Assembly (NCBI RefSeq): GCF_900167085.1
Contig: NZ_FUXA01000010.1
Location: forward strand, 1-64,000
DNA length: 64,000 bases
Direction of reading: 5' to 3'
Source of the DNA: Eubacterium ruminantium
GTDB taxonomy: Bacteria; Bacillota; Clostridia; Lachnospirales; Lachnospiraceae
The notes beneath the pieces are model-generated. The model had not been told where the DNA came from. It ran no database searches and saw only the letters and a list, made by a program, of their open reading frames with translations. Shown here piece by piece: positions 27,661 through 36,844 of the stretch. The translations under genes were made by a program, and so were the position numbers. Every line of letters begins with the position of its first letter. Position 1 is the first letter of the stretch.

Positions 27661-28679
27661 AATTCTACTCCTTTTTCTCCGGCTTCAACATTACCGATAA
27701 CAAATGCTGTATCACCTGTAGAGCTGAGTGCACTAAGAACCTTATCCTTATCTGCAGGATTGATAGCAAGTACCATACCGATACCCATATTGAATGTATT
27801 GTACATCATATGCTCATCGATATTACCCTTCTTTGCCATAAGCTTAAAGATTGCAGGAACTTCATAAGAGTCCTTCTTAACAACAGCCTTAACACCATCA
27901 GGAAGCATACGAGGGATATTCTCATAGAATCCACCACCTGTGATATGGCTGCATCCTTTAACTGTAACACCTGCCGCTTTAACAGCCTTAAGTGCCTTAA
28001 CATATATTCTTGTCGGAGCGATAAGAGCTTCTCCGAGTGTCTTTCCAAGTTCATCATAATAAGTATCAAGAGATTCCTTAGTCATCTCAAATACTTTTCT
28101 AACAAGTGAGAATCCGTTGCTGTGAACACCTGTTGAAGCAATACCGATAAGCATATCTCCCGGCTTAATATTCTCACCTGTTATCATATCTTTTCTGTCA
28201 ACTACGCCAACTGCAAATCCGGCAAGATCATAATCATCCTCAGGCATAAGTCCCGGATGCTCTGCTGTCTCTCCACCAACAAGTGCAGCTTCTGACTGTC
28301 TGCATCCTTCTGCTACACCGCCAACGATTGTAGCGATCTTTTCAGGATAATTCTTACCGCATGCTATATAGTCAAGGAAAAATAATGGTTCTCCACCGGA
28401 GCATGCTATATCATTTACACACATTGCAACTGCATCAATTCCGATAGTGTCATGCTTGTCCATAATGAATGCAAGCTTAACCTTGGTTCCGCATCCATCT
28501 GTACCTGAAAGAAGAACAGGATCTTCCATTTCTTTGATTTTTGCAAGGCTGAAAGCTCCTGCAAATCCACCAATACCGCCGAGAACTTCCGGACGTACCG
28601 TACTCTTTACAGCGTCCTTCATAAGTTCAACTGACTTGTATCCTGCTTCAATATCAACACCGGCATTCTTGTAATCCAT
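27654..28679 (-). CDS. purM: Phosphoribosylformylglycinamidine cyclo-ligase (AIR synthetase)
   Basis: 341 residues of the PurM/PurL/ThiL ATP-binding family. Converts FGAM to AIR. Seen: YKNAGVDIEAG at the N-terminus, the glycine-rich SGTDGCGTKV, ALVGGETAEHPG, and SHITGGGFYENIPR. First gene of the purM-purN-purD unit; other purine genes are not in the window. Confidence 0.96.
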   Translation of the reverse strand: MDYKNAGVDIEAGYKSVELMKDAVKSTVRPEVLGGIGGFAGAFSLAKIKEMEDPVLLSGTDGCGTKVKLAFIMDKHDTIGIDAVAMCVNDIACSGGEPLFFLDYIACGKNYPEKIATIVGGVAEGCRQSEAALVGGETAEHPGLMPEDDYDLAGFAVGVVDRKDMITGENIKPGDMLIGIASTGVHSNGFSLVRKVFEMTKESLDTYYDELGKTLGEALIAPTRIYVKALKAVKAAGVTVKGCSHITGGGFYENIPRMLPDGVKAVVKKDSYEVPAIFKLMAKKGNIDEHMMYNTFNMGIGMVLAINPADKDKVLSALSSTGDTAFVIGNVEAGEKGVELC

Positions 28680-28725
28680 TGTGTTTTCCTCCTAGATTTT
28701 CTTCTTTTATAGAAATAAAACTTAA

Positions 28726-28783
28726 AAGAGAGATCCGGGCTCTCTTCCGAAATCATTATAGTGTAAATGCCCTGTTTTGTAAA
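28726..28783 (-). promoter_or_regulatory. purM promoter and 5' hairpin
   Basis: TTTACA (28778-28783) and TATAAT (28755-28760), 17-base spacer, on the minus strand. Just after the expected start a 7-bp stem (28740-28746 with 28726-28732) would form at the very 5' end of the mRNA, followed by TTTT. It may stabilise the mRNA or act as a weak terminator. No purine riboswitch core or PurR box was seen. Confidence 0.55.
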
Positions 28784-28919
28784 CTCAAACAAATTATTTT
28801 TCAGATAAATAAAACATATGTGTAAACTGATTGTGAATTTTTATCTGTTTGCCTCTTATTTTTCTCTGAAAGCTTGTAAGTACTCATCTTAAATGTTAAT
28901 ATTTACTAAGATTTATTTA

Positions 28920-28935
28920 TTAACCGATTGGTTTA
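28920..28935. promoter_or_regulatory. LacI-type palindrome upstream of the GGDEF fusion gene
   Basis: TTAACC and GGTTTA around GATT, spanning 28920-28935, form a 16-base near-palindrome of the shape LacI-family regulators bind. It lies about 48 bases before the TTG start at 28983. It may be a site for an unlinked regulator. Confidence 0.3.
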
Positions 28936-28982
28936 TTTTAAAGCAATCTATCAAGATTTTTGGGGTTTAAGGAGGGTTTATC

Positions 28983-31298
28983 TTGAAGACTGACAGACCA
29001 ACCGTAGGCTTTTTCACATGTCATCTGGACAACAATTATGCTGCCGAGGTCAGCAAAGGTGTTATCTATGCCGCTGAAGAAGCTGATATTAACCTGGTAA
29101 TATTTCCCGGCATGTTTCTGAATGCCAGCTACAACGATCCGGTTAATTCCAAATATGATTATCAATATAATTCAATATATTATTATGCATCGCAGCATAC
29201 ATTAGATGCACTTATAGTTTCCATCGGTTCAATAGGAAGCTTTCTTACTGTACGGGATAAAAAGGCTTTTCTTGACCACTTTAATCTTCCGGTTCTGACT
29301 CTTGAGATTGAAGTTCCTGGATACCCTTGCCTGTATACCGAAAGCACCACAGGAATGCGTGAAGTCGTTGAGCATGTTATAAAAACTCATCACAAGCGTC
29401 ATATCGGCTTCGTAACAGGACGTCTCGAAAACGCAGATGCAAATGAAAGATTTGAAGTCTACAAAAATGTTCTGAAGGAAAATAATATAGAATACAGAGA
29501 AAAGCTCGTAGCTTACGGCGATTTTTCAGAATATACGGAAAATATAGTCGGCAGGCTTATCGACAGAAATCCCGATATCGAAGCAATCATTTTTGCAAAT
29601 GATCAGATGACTATCGGCGGTTATAAAGCAATTAAAAAGCGCGGTCTTGAGATAGGTAAAGATATACTTGTTACGGGATTTGATAATTCCATAACTTCAC
29701 TTACCCAGTCTCCGACACTTACAACAGTAGATAATAATCTCATGGATCTTGGATATCATTCTGTATACCAGGCTCTTGAGCTTCTTCATTCAGGAAAGAC
29801 TTCCATAAATATGCTTAAGTCCCAGTTTATCCCAAGGCGTTCATGTCCTGCGGATCCACAGGAAAAGACTGCATTCATAGATGAAGTAAATACCAACCTT
29901 TCCAATATGAAGAGTACAGATCTTCTTCTGAGTTTCAAAAAGTTTTATCTAATTGAACATCAGGATATTTTCTTTGCAGACAGGCTTTTCAAAGCACTGG
30001 AATCATTTTACAGTTTATTTACTGAGATTGTTACTAAGGAAAGAGAAAGCCTTACCCAAAATGAGATAATAAACAGCCTTAATGAGCTTTATGAAAATCC
30101 TATTATAAAAGATTATTTTTCTCATACAAGGCTTACAAACGCATTGTCGAAATTCCATGAATTCATTTCAATGTTAAACCTCGACGAAAAGATAAGAAGC
30201 AACCTTTTCCATGCATTCAACATATCTTCTGTTCAGCTTTCTTATAATATAAGCAGAAGCTATTTTGACAGTATGAATACTTATAAATCCGGAATATGGA
30301 CTTCCGAAAATATCACCAAGGACACTCTCATTTTCAGTGAGCAGAAAGACCTTTGCTACAATCTTATCCTTGATAAACTCAACAGAAAAGGATTCAAGAG
30401 TTCATATATTTATCTCTATAAAAATGATCCTATCAAACTTCAGGAAGACGGTTCCTGGGCTATACCGAATGATGTGATATTTAAGGCCTGCTCCAAAAAT
30501 GGAGAAATCTCTGTATTTGATAACAGCAACCTTATTTCAACCAAAGATTTATTCCATAATGAGCATACCGAAAATGATGCAAGAACTACTCTTGCCATAA
30601 CACCAATCTATACAAATGATACTCAGCACGGCATTTTCATATGTGAAGCCACTCTCGGGGATCTTCAGAAAATATATTCAAGTTGCCTGCAGCTCGGAAC
30701 ATCTCTTAAATTCATGATGCTTGTGGATCACCAGAATGATATTCATGCCCGACTTGAAAAGACCATGAATGAGATAAATATCAAAAATGATATGCTGAAT
30801 ACCCTTTATATCACGGATGAATTAACCGGTTTATATAATAGACGCGGTTTCTTCGAAGCAGCTGAAGGTATTATGAAAAATCCTTATACTTCCGGTCACA
30901 GAATCCTTGTTGCTTTTATTGATATGAATAACTTAAAGCAGGTAAATGATATATTCGGCCATACCGAAGGCGACTTTGCTCTTAAAAGCATCGCTGATAC
31001 ACTTAAGAAAAGTTTCCCTGAAAATACAGTTGTTGCAAGGATTGGCGGCGATGAATTTGCTGTATTTATGATGGATTTTGATGAAGAATCACCTGAAACT
31101 TTAAGACGAATCTTAGATAAGAATTCAGCTGAATTAAACGAAACCAGCAACAAGCCTTACTTTATTGAATTCAGTTACGGTTTCCATGATTTCATTTGTA
31201 AGACGGACTCAAAGCTTGATGACATGCTCATCAAAGCTGATGAAGAACTTTATATTGATAAAAAATGTAAAAGAAAAAGTGTGTTACGTCAGTCCTAA
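28983..31298 (+). CDS. LacI-type sensor domain fused to GGDEF diguanylate cyclase
   Basis: 771 residues. Residues 5-290 are a periplasmic-binding-protein-like domain of the LacI/GalR type (PTVGFFTCHLDNNY, HHKRHIGFVTGR, AIIFANDQMTIGGYKA, VTGFDNSITS), but there is no helix-turn-helix before it and no signal peptide, so it should sense a sugar in the cytosol. A middle region of about 300 residues is unassigned. From about 610 on is a GGDEF domain (DELTGLYNRRGF, RIGGDEFAVF near 690). No RxxD inhibitory site precedes the GGDEF. It likely makes c-di-GMP in answer to a small molecule. The start is TTG with AAGGAGGG. The stop lies inside its own terminator. Confidence 0.87.
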   Translation: MKTDRPTVGFFTCHLDNNYAAEVSKGVIYAAEEADINLVIFPGMFLNASYNDPVNSKYDYQYNSIYYYASQHTLDALIVSIGSIGSFLTVRDKKAFLDHFNLPVLTLEIEVPGYPCLYTESTTGMREVVEHVIKTHHKRHIGFVTGRLENADANERFEVYKNVLKENNIEYREKLVAYGDFSEYTENIVGRLIDRNPDIEAIIFANDQMTIGGYKAIKKRGLEIGKDILVTGFDNSITSLTQSPTLTTVDNNLMDLGYHSVYQALELLHSGKTSINMLKSQFIPRRSCPADPQEKTAFIDEVNTNLSNMKSTDLLLSFKKFYLIEHQDIFFADRLFKALESFYSLFTEIVTKERESLTQNEIINSLNELYENPIIKDYFSHTRLTNALSKFHEFISMLNLDEKIRSNLFHAFNISSVQLSYNISRSYFDSMNTYKSGIWTSENITKDTLIFSEQKDLCYNLILDKLNRKGFKSSYIYLYKNDPIKLQEDGSWAIPNDVIFKACSKNGEISVFDNSNLISTKDLFHNEHTENDARTTLAITPIYTNDTQHGIFICEATLGDLQKIYSSCLQLGTSLKFMMLVDHQNDIHARLEKTMNEINIKNDMLNTLYITDELTGLYNRRGFFEAAEGIMKNPYTSGHRILVAFIDMNNLKQVNDIFGHTEGDFALKSIADTLKKSFPENTVVARIGGDEFAVFMMDFDEESPETLRRILDKNSAELNETSNKPYFIEFSYGFHDFICKTDSKLDDMLIKADEELYIDKKCKRKSVLRQS

Positions 31299-31318
31299 AC
31301 TGTCGTAACACACTTTTT
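31274..31318 (+). terminator. Terminator overlapping the end of the GGDEF fusion gene
   Basis: AAAAAGTGTGTTACG (31274-31288) pairs perfectly with 31304-31318. The left arm codes for the last residues and the stop codon sits in the loop. Flanking A and T runs make it usable in both directions, so it may also end metF. Confidence 0.9.
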
Positions 31319-31356
31319 ACTTATCTATCTAATAATACTATTTTAGAACAAAAATA

Positions 31357-32220
31357 TTAGGTCAAATCATATACAACCGCTTCATATATTTCTCTTGTTA
31401 CATCGAATTTATTCATGCAGTAAATATGTATACCGTCTACTCCATTTTTAATAAGATCCTCTGTCTGTCTTATAGCATACTCAACTCCCGCCTTACGCAT
31501 AGAGATTGGATCCTCACTGTATTTGGCTATGATATTGCTGAGCTCTGTAGGAACCGAAGAACCTGAAAGAGCAACACTTGTTCCAAGCTGATTAGCTGCT
31601 GTTATTGGCATAATTCCCGCATGAACCGGAACATTTACATTTGCAGCTCCAAGCTTGTCCATAAAATCATAGAATTTATTATTATCGAAAAACATCTGAG
31701 TGATAAGCTCATCTGCACCGATCTCAACCTTCTCTTTAAGGTACTTTATATCTTCCGCGACAGTAGAAGCTTCAGGATGTTTCTCAGGATAACAAGCTGC
31801 AGCAATTTTGAAATTGCCATTATCTTTAATAACCTTAATAATGTCCGATGCATATTTGTAATATCTTTCCTTAAAATCCTCATCAGACATATCTCTTGGC
31901 TTATCGCCTCTTAATGCAAGAATTCTTCTGACATTTTTTCTTTCAAACTCTTCAAGCATACATGCAAGTTTCTCAGGATTAACTCCAACAGCTGTAACGT
32001 GCGCTAAAGCCTCAACTTCCGAAATATTCTGAATATATGTAGCTATCTGTGCTGTTCTTTTGCTGTTACTTCCTCCTGCCCCGTATGTTACACTTATGAA
32101 ATCAGGATTAAGGAGCTTTATCTCATCAAGTGTTTTATATATGTCATACATATCTTCATTTCTTTTAGGTGGGAACACCTCGCAAGAAAATTCAATATTT
32201 TTTCCGTTACACTCTATCAT
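31357..32220 (-). CDS. metF: Methylenetetrahydrofolate reductase
   Basis: 287-residue flavoprotein that makes 5-methyl-THF, the methyl donor for methionine. Seen: FSCEVFPPKR with the catalytic glutamate near the N-terminus, DFISVTYGAGGS, HVTAVGVN, ILALRGDKP and the FFDNNKFYDF segment. TIM-barrel enzyme of normal bacterial length. It stands alone, but its upstream region shares an exact 12-mer with that of metY, so both may be one regulon. Confidence 0.95.
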   Translation of the reverse strand: MIECNGKNIEFSCEVFPPKRNEDMYDIYKTLDEIKLLNPDFISVTYGAGGSNSKRTAQIATYIQNISEVEALAHVTAVGVNPEKLACMLEEFERKNVRRILALRGDKPRDMSDEDFKERYYKYASDIIKVIKDNGNFKIAAACYPEKHPEASTVAEDIKYLKEKVEIGADELITQMFFDNNKFYDFMDKLGAANVNVPVHAGIMPITAANQLGTSVALSGSSVPTELSNIIAKYSEDPISMRKAGVEYAIRQTEDLIKNGVDGIHIYCMNKFDVTREIYEAVVYDLT

Positions 32221-32345
32221 GTCAATACCTCATAAATTTATTCCGTCGATATCAATTCTGCAATACATTTCAAAAATGTCTCAATCGGTAATCTTAATAA
32301 TACAATACAGCCAATGTAAAATAAAATCTTAAAAAGCTATGGTTA

Positions 32346-32366
32346 ATTATAGATAATACCTATAAT
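32346..32366. promoter_or_regulatory. Operator-like dyad upstream of metF
   Basis: ATTATAG (32346-32352) and CTATAAT (32360-32366) form a 7-base dyad with a 7-base spacer. Inside it TAATACCTATAA (32354-32365) is identical to the sequence before metY. It lies about 130 bases before the metF ATG. A LysR-type methionine regulator is a plausible binder. Confidence 0.5.
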
Positions 32367-32424
32367 TTTTCATTATTATAGAACGAACCGATAATAAAGC
32401 AGTATTATTTTCTATAACATCTGA

Positions 32425-32847
32425 TTACTCGTCCTTGCTGAGTAATGCTTCGAACTGGGCATATACTTCCGGGAAACTCTTCTTGATATTGAAAGGCATA
32501 AATTTATCATTTACAAATGCATGACTTGAAGTTGCCTCACATCTAATCTCACCGGTCTCTGCATCTTTTATCTTATATTCAAGAGAAAATCTGACAGGTG
32601 TTAATTTATTCACTTTTATATCGATGGCGATAGTGTCGCCAAAATGAACAGCATATTTGAATTTGGTATTTATCTCAAGAACAGGAATGATTATCCCTTC
32701 ATCCTCCATAGCTTTATAATCTATTCCGGATTGTTCCATAAGATCGAGTCTTGCCTCTTCAATATATCTAGCATAATTCGAATGATGAACCACCTTCATC
32801 TGATCTGTTTCATAGTAATTAACTTTTCTAATATATGGCTTAAGCAT
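32425..32847 (-). CDS. Acyl-CoA thioesterase (4HBT, YbgC-like)
   Basis: 140 residues, hotdog-fold thioesterase. The active-site motif YYETDQMKVVHHSNYARYIEE... begins at residue 11 with D15 in the catalytic place, as in the YbgC/FadM group. It should cleave acyl-CoA thioesters; the chain length is unknown. Its ATG overlaps the stop region of the coiled-coil gene by 8 bases, so the two are cotranslated. Confidence 0.88.
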   Translation of the reverse strand: MLKPYIRKVNYYETDQMKVVHHSNYARYIEEARLDLMEQSGIDYKAMEDEGIIIPVLEINTKFKYAVHFGDTIAIDIKVNKLTPVRFSLEYKIKDAETGEIRCEATSSHAFVNDKFMPFNIKKSFPEVYAQFEALLSKDE

Positions 32848-33658
32848 TCTTATTAACCTTCTTCGCTTTTATCTTCTTAATGTCTTCAGCTTCTTCTCTC
32901 TTAACCTTGATCTTAACCTGGGTTCTGTCAGGATTTATCACAGGCTTATCAGATTTCTGCTCTTCTTTAAAAGCAGTATCTTCATCAAAACGAATTCTGA
33001 ACTGATTGATAGCCTCTTCTTCCCTTGACTTAGCCTTAGCTTTCTCAACATATATTTCATTTGATAAAAGCTGGCTTAACTCAAGTATCTGGCTATATCT
33101 GTCGTTTTTACTGAGTTCGCTAAGATTATTAAGCAACTCATTTTTATTTGAGGATATATTATCAATCTTATTCTTTAATGTATGAATAACTTTCTCATAT
33201 TCAAGCTGAATACTTTCATATGCATTATTTATAAGATGATCAACCTCTGTAAGCATTTCATCTGTATAAATGAGAGATGCGGCATAAATATCATTTGCTG
33301 TTCTTAAAGCTTCCTTATCATCCTTGGATAAATCAGTTACTTTGAAAGGAAGAACTTCATCTTTTCTTCTCTTTGTAACTCTTATTCTGCTGGCGTTCTT
33401 TTCAGCCTCATAAACGATATTCTCGGCTTCTTTTTCAGCATCATTAATGATTCTGGCACGCTTATCATTAATCTCTCTATAAGTATTCATCTCAACATTT
33501 ACCATACTGCTGAGACTTTCAAGTTTCTCTATGAATTCCTCCCTGTTGATCACTGCCTTTCCCTGAGAAAGCGGCATCGACTGTGCCTCAGTCACTTCTT
33601 TAATAAGCTCCTGTATAAGATTCTCAGCTCTGCCTTCTAAAGCTTTAACTTTGTTCAT
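32840..33658 (-). CDS. Coiled-coil protein, DivIVA- or ATP-synthase-H-like
   Basis: 272 residues, soluble, mostly helical. The segment ARIINDAEKEAENIVYEAEK (about 68-87) is like the coiled coil of DivIVA-type or V-ATPase subunit H-like proteins; another long helix runs at about 130-220. The last 50 residues are very basic (VKIKVKREEAEDIKKIKAKK). I do not know its function. Its place two genes downstream of ftsZ hints at a role in cell shape or division, but that is only context. Confidence 0.6.
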   Translation of the reverse strand: MNKVKALEGRAENLIQELIKEVTEAQSMPLSQGKAVINREEFIEKLESLSSMVNVEMNTYREINDKRARIINDAEKEAENIVYEAEKNASRIRVTKRRKDEVLPFKVTDLSKDDKEALRTANDIYAASLIYTDEMLTEVDHLINNAYESIQLEYEKVIHTLKNKIDNISSNKNELLNNLSELSKNDRYSQILELSQLLSNEIYVEKAKAKSREEEAINQFRIRFDEDTAFKEEQKSDKPVINPDRTQVKIKVKREEAEDIKKIKAKKVNKNA

Positions 33659-33697
33659 ATATCCTCCGTAAGATATCCTCTACCGGATATCATATTA

Positions 33698-34447
33698 TCA
33701 AACATATTTTTTTATACCGTAGAATGTATATGTAATCATATACCATAATCTTTTAGGAAAAGATATCCCGGCCTTCTTATATACATAATAAGTCATAATA
33801 GCAGAATTGATCTTCTTTCCGGATCTACTTGCCTTATATGACCTGTAATTCAGAAATGGTATATCTATACCGGCCGCAATCCCGCCATCTCTCAGCATCT
33901 CGATCCAGCACAGATAATCCTCATGGATATCACCGCATTTCATCGGATACTTAAGAGCCGTACTCCTCCTAAGCATAACTGAAGAGCAACTGATAAAATT
34001 GCTCTTTAACAAAGTTTTATAATCAACTTTTTCCTTTGCACCTATAACCTTTTTGGTTTTTCTTCCGTCCTCAGTGCAAAGTCTTCTAGCGGTAAAGCAT
34101 AATCTGACTTTGTCATCCCGGACTGATTCCATAAGTTCAATCTGCTTTTTAAGCTTACCTTTTTCCCACCAGTCGTCAGCATCAAGAAATGATACATACT
34201 CACCCCTTGCTTCACTCACTCCCAGATTCCTTGCCTCTGCAACTTCAAGGTGCTTATCACCTTTAACAACTCTGAAATTTAAATCTTCACCAAATGAATA
34301 TCTGTCCTTACTAAATGTCAAGGAAGCATCCACAAGTACAATTTCAAAGTTATATCCTTCACATTCCACAGATTTTATAGCTTTATCAATAGTTCCGGAA
34401 TTATGAAAATATGGAATTATTACACTGACCTTTATATTATCACTCAT
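33698..34447 (-). CDS. Family 2 glycosyltransferase
   Basis: 249 residues, GT-A fold. Seen: VSVIIPYFHNSGTIDKAIKS at the N-terminus, EARNLGVSEARGEYVSFLDADDWWE with the DxD-type metal site (near 92-97), and HEDYLCWIEML in the acceptor region. Transfers a sugar from a nucleotide donor to cell-surface glycan or protein; substrate unknown. A hydrophobic end (RLWYMITYTFYGIKKYV) suggests membrane contact. It lies after the ftsZ terminator. Confidence 0.9.
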   Translation of the reverse strand: MSDNIKVSVIIPYFHNSGTIDKAIKSVECEGYNFEIVLVDASLTFSKDRYSFGEDLNFRVVKGDKHLEVAEARNLGVSEARGEYVSFLDADDWWEKGKLKKQIELMESVRDDKVRLCFTARRLCTEDGRKTKKVIGAKEKVDYKTLLKSNFISCSSVMLRRSTALKYPMKCGDIHEDYLCWIEMLRDGGIAAGIDIPFLNYRSYKASRSGKKINSAIMTYYVYKKAGISFPKRLWYMITYTFYGIKKYV

Positions 34448-34470
34448 TACTGTAATATTTCCTCATCAAG

Positions 34471-34504
34471 AAAAAATATGGGCGAGAAAACTTGTTCCCG
34501 CCCA
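34471..34504 (-). terminator. Intrinsic terminator of ftsZ
   Basis: TGGGCG (34479-34484) pairs with CGCCCA (34499-34504) and continues inward; six T follow on the minus strand. It separates ftsZ from the glycosyltransferase. Confidence 0.8.
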
Positions 34505-34525
34505 ATACGATAATCTAATTAATTA

Positions 34526-35815
34526 TTAGCCTCTCTTAAGAAAATCAGGAATCTTAATAGCCTGTGTATTGTTCTTAAGTGGTGTAGGCTTCTTCTCAGG
34601 AATAGCACTATTTACAGGTTTTGTTTCCTTAACAGCACTGTTAACCGGCTGTGCAGGCTGTGCCTGAACTGTTGTAGGCTGTACAATAGTCTGCTGTGGC
34701 TGAGCCGGAGCCTGCTGAGCAGATTTAGCCTGAATATTAAGTGGAACAGGCTGAGCTCCTGTCTTAGGCTTATTTCCGAATACAGGCTGGCTGATAGTCT
34801 TCTTCTCTGAAGAATAGATTGAAGCAGACTTATGAACAGGAGCAGAAACCTTAAGTCCACCCTTTCCGCCTTCAAGACCTGTAGCGATGATTGTAATACT
34901 TACATCATCTCCTGCAACATCATTATCAACTGTACCGAAGATGATATTTGCCTCATCACCGGCAACTTCTGTAAGATATGTAATAGCATCATATGCTTCA
35001 ACGATTCCGACATTACCTGAGAAGTTAACGATGATATCTGAAGCTCCGTTAACTGTTGTCTCAAGAAGTGGAGATTCCATAGCTGTCTTGATTGCATCAA
35101 CAGCCTTGTTGTCACCGCTTCCTTTACCGATACCGATATGAGCGATACCCTTATCTCTCATTACTGTCTGAATATCAGCAAAGTCAAGGTTGATGAGACC
35201 AGGTTTATTGATAAGATCTGTCACACCCTGAACACCCTGCTGAAGAACTTCATCTGCTTTCTTGAGAGCATCAGGAATTGTTGTTCTCTTGTCACAAATC
35301 TGAAGAAGTTTGTCATTAGGAATAACAATGAGTGTATCAACATTTTCACGAAGTTTAGCAATACCGTTCATGGCATTGTTCATACGTGGCTTTCCTTCAA
35401 ATGTAAATGGCTTTGTTACAACACCTACAGTAAGGATACCAAGGTTACGTGCGATCTCAGCAACAACCGGAGCTGCACCTGTACCTGTTCCGCCACCCAT
35501 ACCGCATGTGACAAATACCATATCTGCATCTTTGATTATATCATTGATTTCTTCTCTGTTCTCTTCAACTGCGCTGGCACCGACTTCAGGCTTTGCTCCC
35601 GCACCAAGACCCTTTGTAAGTTTCTCACCGATCTGAATCTTTGTTGTAGCCCTACTAAGTGAAAGAGCCTGCTTATCTGTATTTATAGCTATAAGCTCAA
35701 CACCTTCAACATTTTCATCTATCATTCTGTTTACCGCATTATTACCGGCACCACCAACTCCTATAACAAGTATTCTTGCAGGTGTCTTCTCATCATTTGA
35801 CTTAATCTCGAGCAA
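34526..35815 (-). CDS. ftsZ: Cell division protein FtsZ
   Basis: 429-residue tubulin-like GTPase that forms the division ring. Seen: [13 protein letters not shown] at 19-31, the GTP-binding signature GGGTGTG at 107-113, NTDKQAL, and the T7 loop region [11 protein letters not shown]. After residue 320 comes a long linker rich in Gln, Pro and Ala ([15 protein letters not shown]), ending with the C-terminal peptide KIPDFLKRG that binds partner proteins. The start is TTG at 35815 after AGGAGG. Its own promoter lies in the gap after ftsQ. There is no ftsA beside it. Confidence 0.98.
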   Translation of the reverse strand: MLEIKSNDEKTPARILVIGVGGAGNNAVNRMIDENVEGVELIAINTDKQALSLSRATTKIQIGEKLTKGLGAGAKPEVGASAVEENREEINDIIKDADMVFVTCGMGGGTGTGAAPVVAEIARNLGILTVGVVTKPFTFEGKPRMNNAMNGIAKLRENVDTLIVIPNDKLLQICDKRTTIPDALKKADEVLQQGVQGVTDLINKPGLINLDFADIQTVMRDKGIAHIGIGKGSGDNKAVDAIKTAMESPLLETTVNGASDIIVNFSGNVGIVEAYDAITYLTEVAGDEANIIFGTVDNDVAGDDVSITIIATGLEGGKGGLKVSAPVHKSASIYSSEKKTISQPVFGNKPKTGAQPVPLNIQAKSAQQAPAQPQQTIVQPTTVQAQPAQPVNSAVKETKPVNSAIPEKKPTPLKNNTQAIKIPDFLKRG

Positions 35816-35889
35816 GGTTTCGTCCTCCTTAATTTGTATTTCTCTATATTTATAATTATATTTTGTAATTTATAGACATACTACGTTCT

Positions 35890-35918
35890 ATAATAAACTT
35901 ATTTTGATAAATAATCAA
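35890..35918 (-). promoter_or_regulatory. Probable ftsZ promoter
   Basis: TTGATT (35913-35918) and TATTAT (35890-35895) with a 17-base spacer on the minus strand, in the 123-base gap between ftsQ and ftsZ. This would let ftsZ be made apart from the dcw operon. Confidence 0.5.
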
Positions 35919-35938
35919 CAAAAAAACATTTTTATTGA

Positions 35939-36844
35939 TTATTCTTCTGAATACGCATCAGTATTAGATGCATCTTCCCAATCATCGCCGCTGTCTTCGT
36001 CATAATCACTGCTTTCGTCGTAATCGCTTTCATCATCGGCGTCTTCATCGTCACTGTCTTCGTCTTCTGTGGTCTCTTCCTCCTTCTTGTCTTTGCTCTG
36101 TTTCTTTTCAGATGCTTTCTTAGCTTCATTCTCCAACATCTGTTTTGTCTTGAAGCTTGCTACACCATCCGGAGTTTTGAAATCTTTCATATAAAGCACT
36201 CCGCTCTGGCCTTCAAACTGTTTCAGGATATTACCAAGGTTCATCATCTGAACCGCAAGATAAGATCCGTCACCAACCTCTATATCTATACCGTTCGAAT
36301 GAAGGATAATCTCATTCTCCGGTGTAAAAGTCACCCCATCGATCGTCAAACCGAACTTTTCCTTAAGCTGAGTGACAGTAAGAATATTATTGAACTTATC
36401 CTTATCATCAACAGGAAGCTTTTTACCCATTTCCCAGCTTTCAAATGTAAGTCCCTCTATGTAAGGAACATCCTTCTTTTTCTCTGAAGAAGCCTCGAGC
36501 ACGATACCGTCTTTATCGAAATAAATGAATTTCTCCATATATTCGATGCATCCTGCTATCTTCTTCTCGTAAACTTTGACTTTTATTTTATTCTTATTTA
36601 CAAATGTAATATCAAGCTTAGCCACAAAAGGAATCTTCTTTATAGGCTTAAACTTATGTCTCCAGTAAAGGAGAATTGTATTATTCATATAAGCATATTT
36701 CTTTACTTCATCTTTGATCTGACTCTCCGAAGAATATACACATCCTTCTGTCTCGATCTCTTTAAGAGTATAAGTGCTCACATAAAGTGCACCTAACCCT
36801 ATGATTGCCAGAAATACAAGAAATATAACCAGAACTTTCTTCAT
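35939..36844 (-). CDS. ftsQ: Cell division protein FtsQ/DivIB with acidic tail
   Basis: 301 residues. One membrane segment (3-25, KVLVIFLVFLAIIGLGALYV) then a POTRA domain (LKEIETEGCVYSSESQIKDE) and the FtsQ/DivIB beta domain up to about residue 240. DivIB bridges the divisome with FtsL and DivIC. The last 65 residues are extraordinary: after a lysine-rich stretch, almost only Asp, Glu and Ser with some Tyr (EEETTEDEDSDDEDADDE). Such a long acidic end is far beyond what I expect for DivIB and should lie outside near the wall. Located directly after ftsW with no gap. Confidence 0.88.
   Translation of the reverse strand: MKKVLVIFLVFLAIIGLGALYVSTYTLKEIETEGCVYSSESQIKDEVKKYAYMNNTILLYWRHKFKPIKKIPFVAKLDITFVNKNKIKVKVYEKKIAGCIEYMEKFIYFDKDGIVLEASSEKKKDVPYIEGLTFESWEMGKKLPVDDKDKFNNILTVTQLKEKFGLTIDGVTFTPENEIILHSNGIDIEVGDGSYLAVQMMNLGNILKQFEGQSGVLYMKDFKTPDGVASFKTKQMLENEAKKASEKKQSKDKKEEETTEDEDSDDEDADDESDYDESSDYDEDSGDDWEDASNTDAYSEE

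Noticed and set aside
28680-28982. Purine riboswitch or PurR box before purM
   Set aside because: Only a short 5' hairpin and a promoter; the purine core motif is absent.
32221-32424. SAM riboswitch or T-box before metF
   Set aside because: No conserved core; AT-rich leader with a single dyad.
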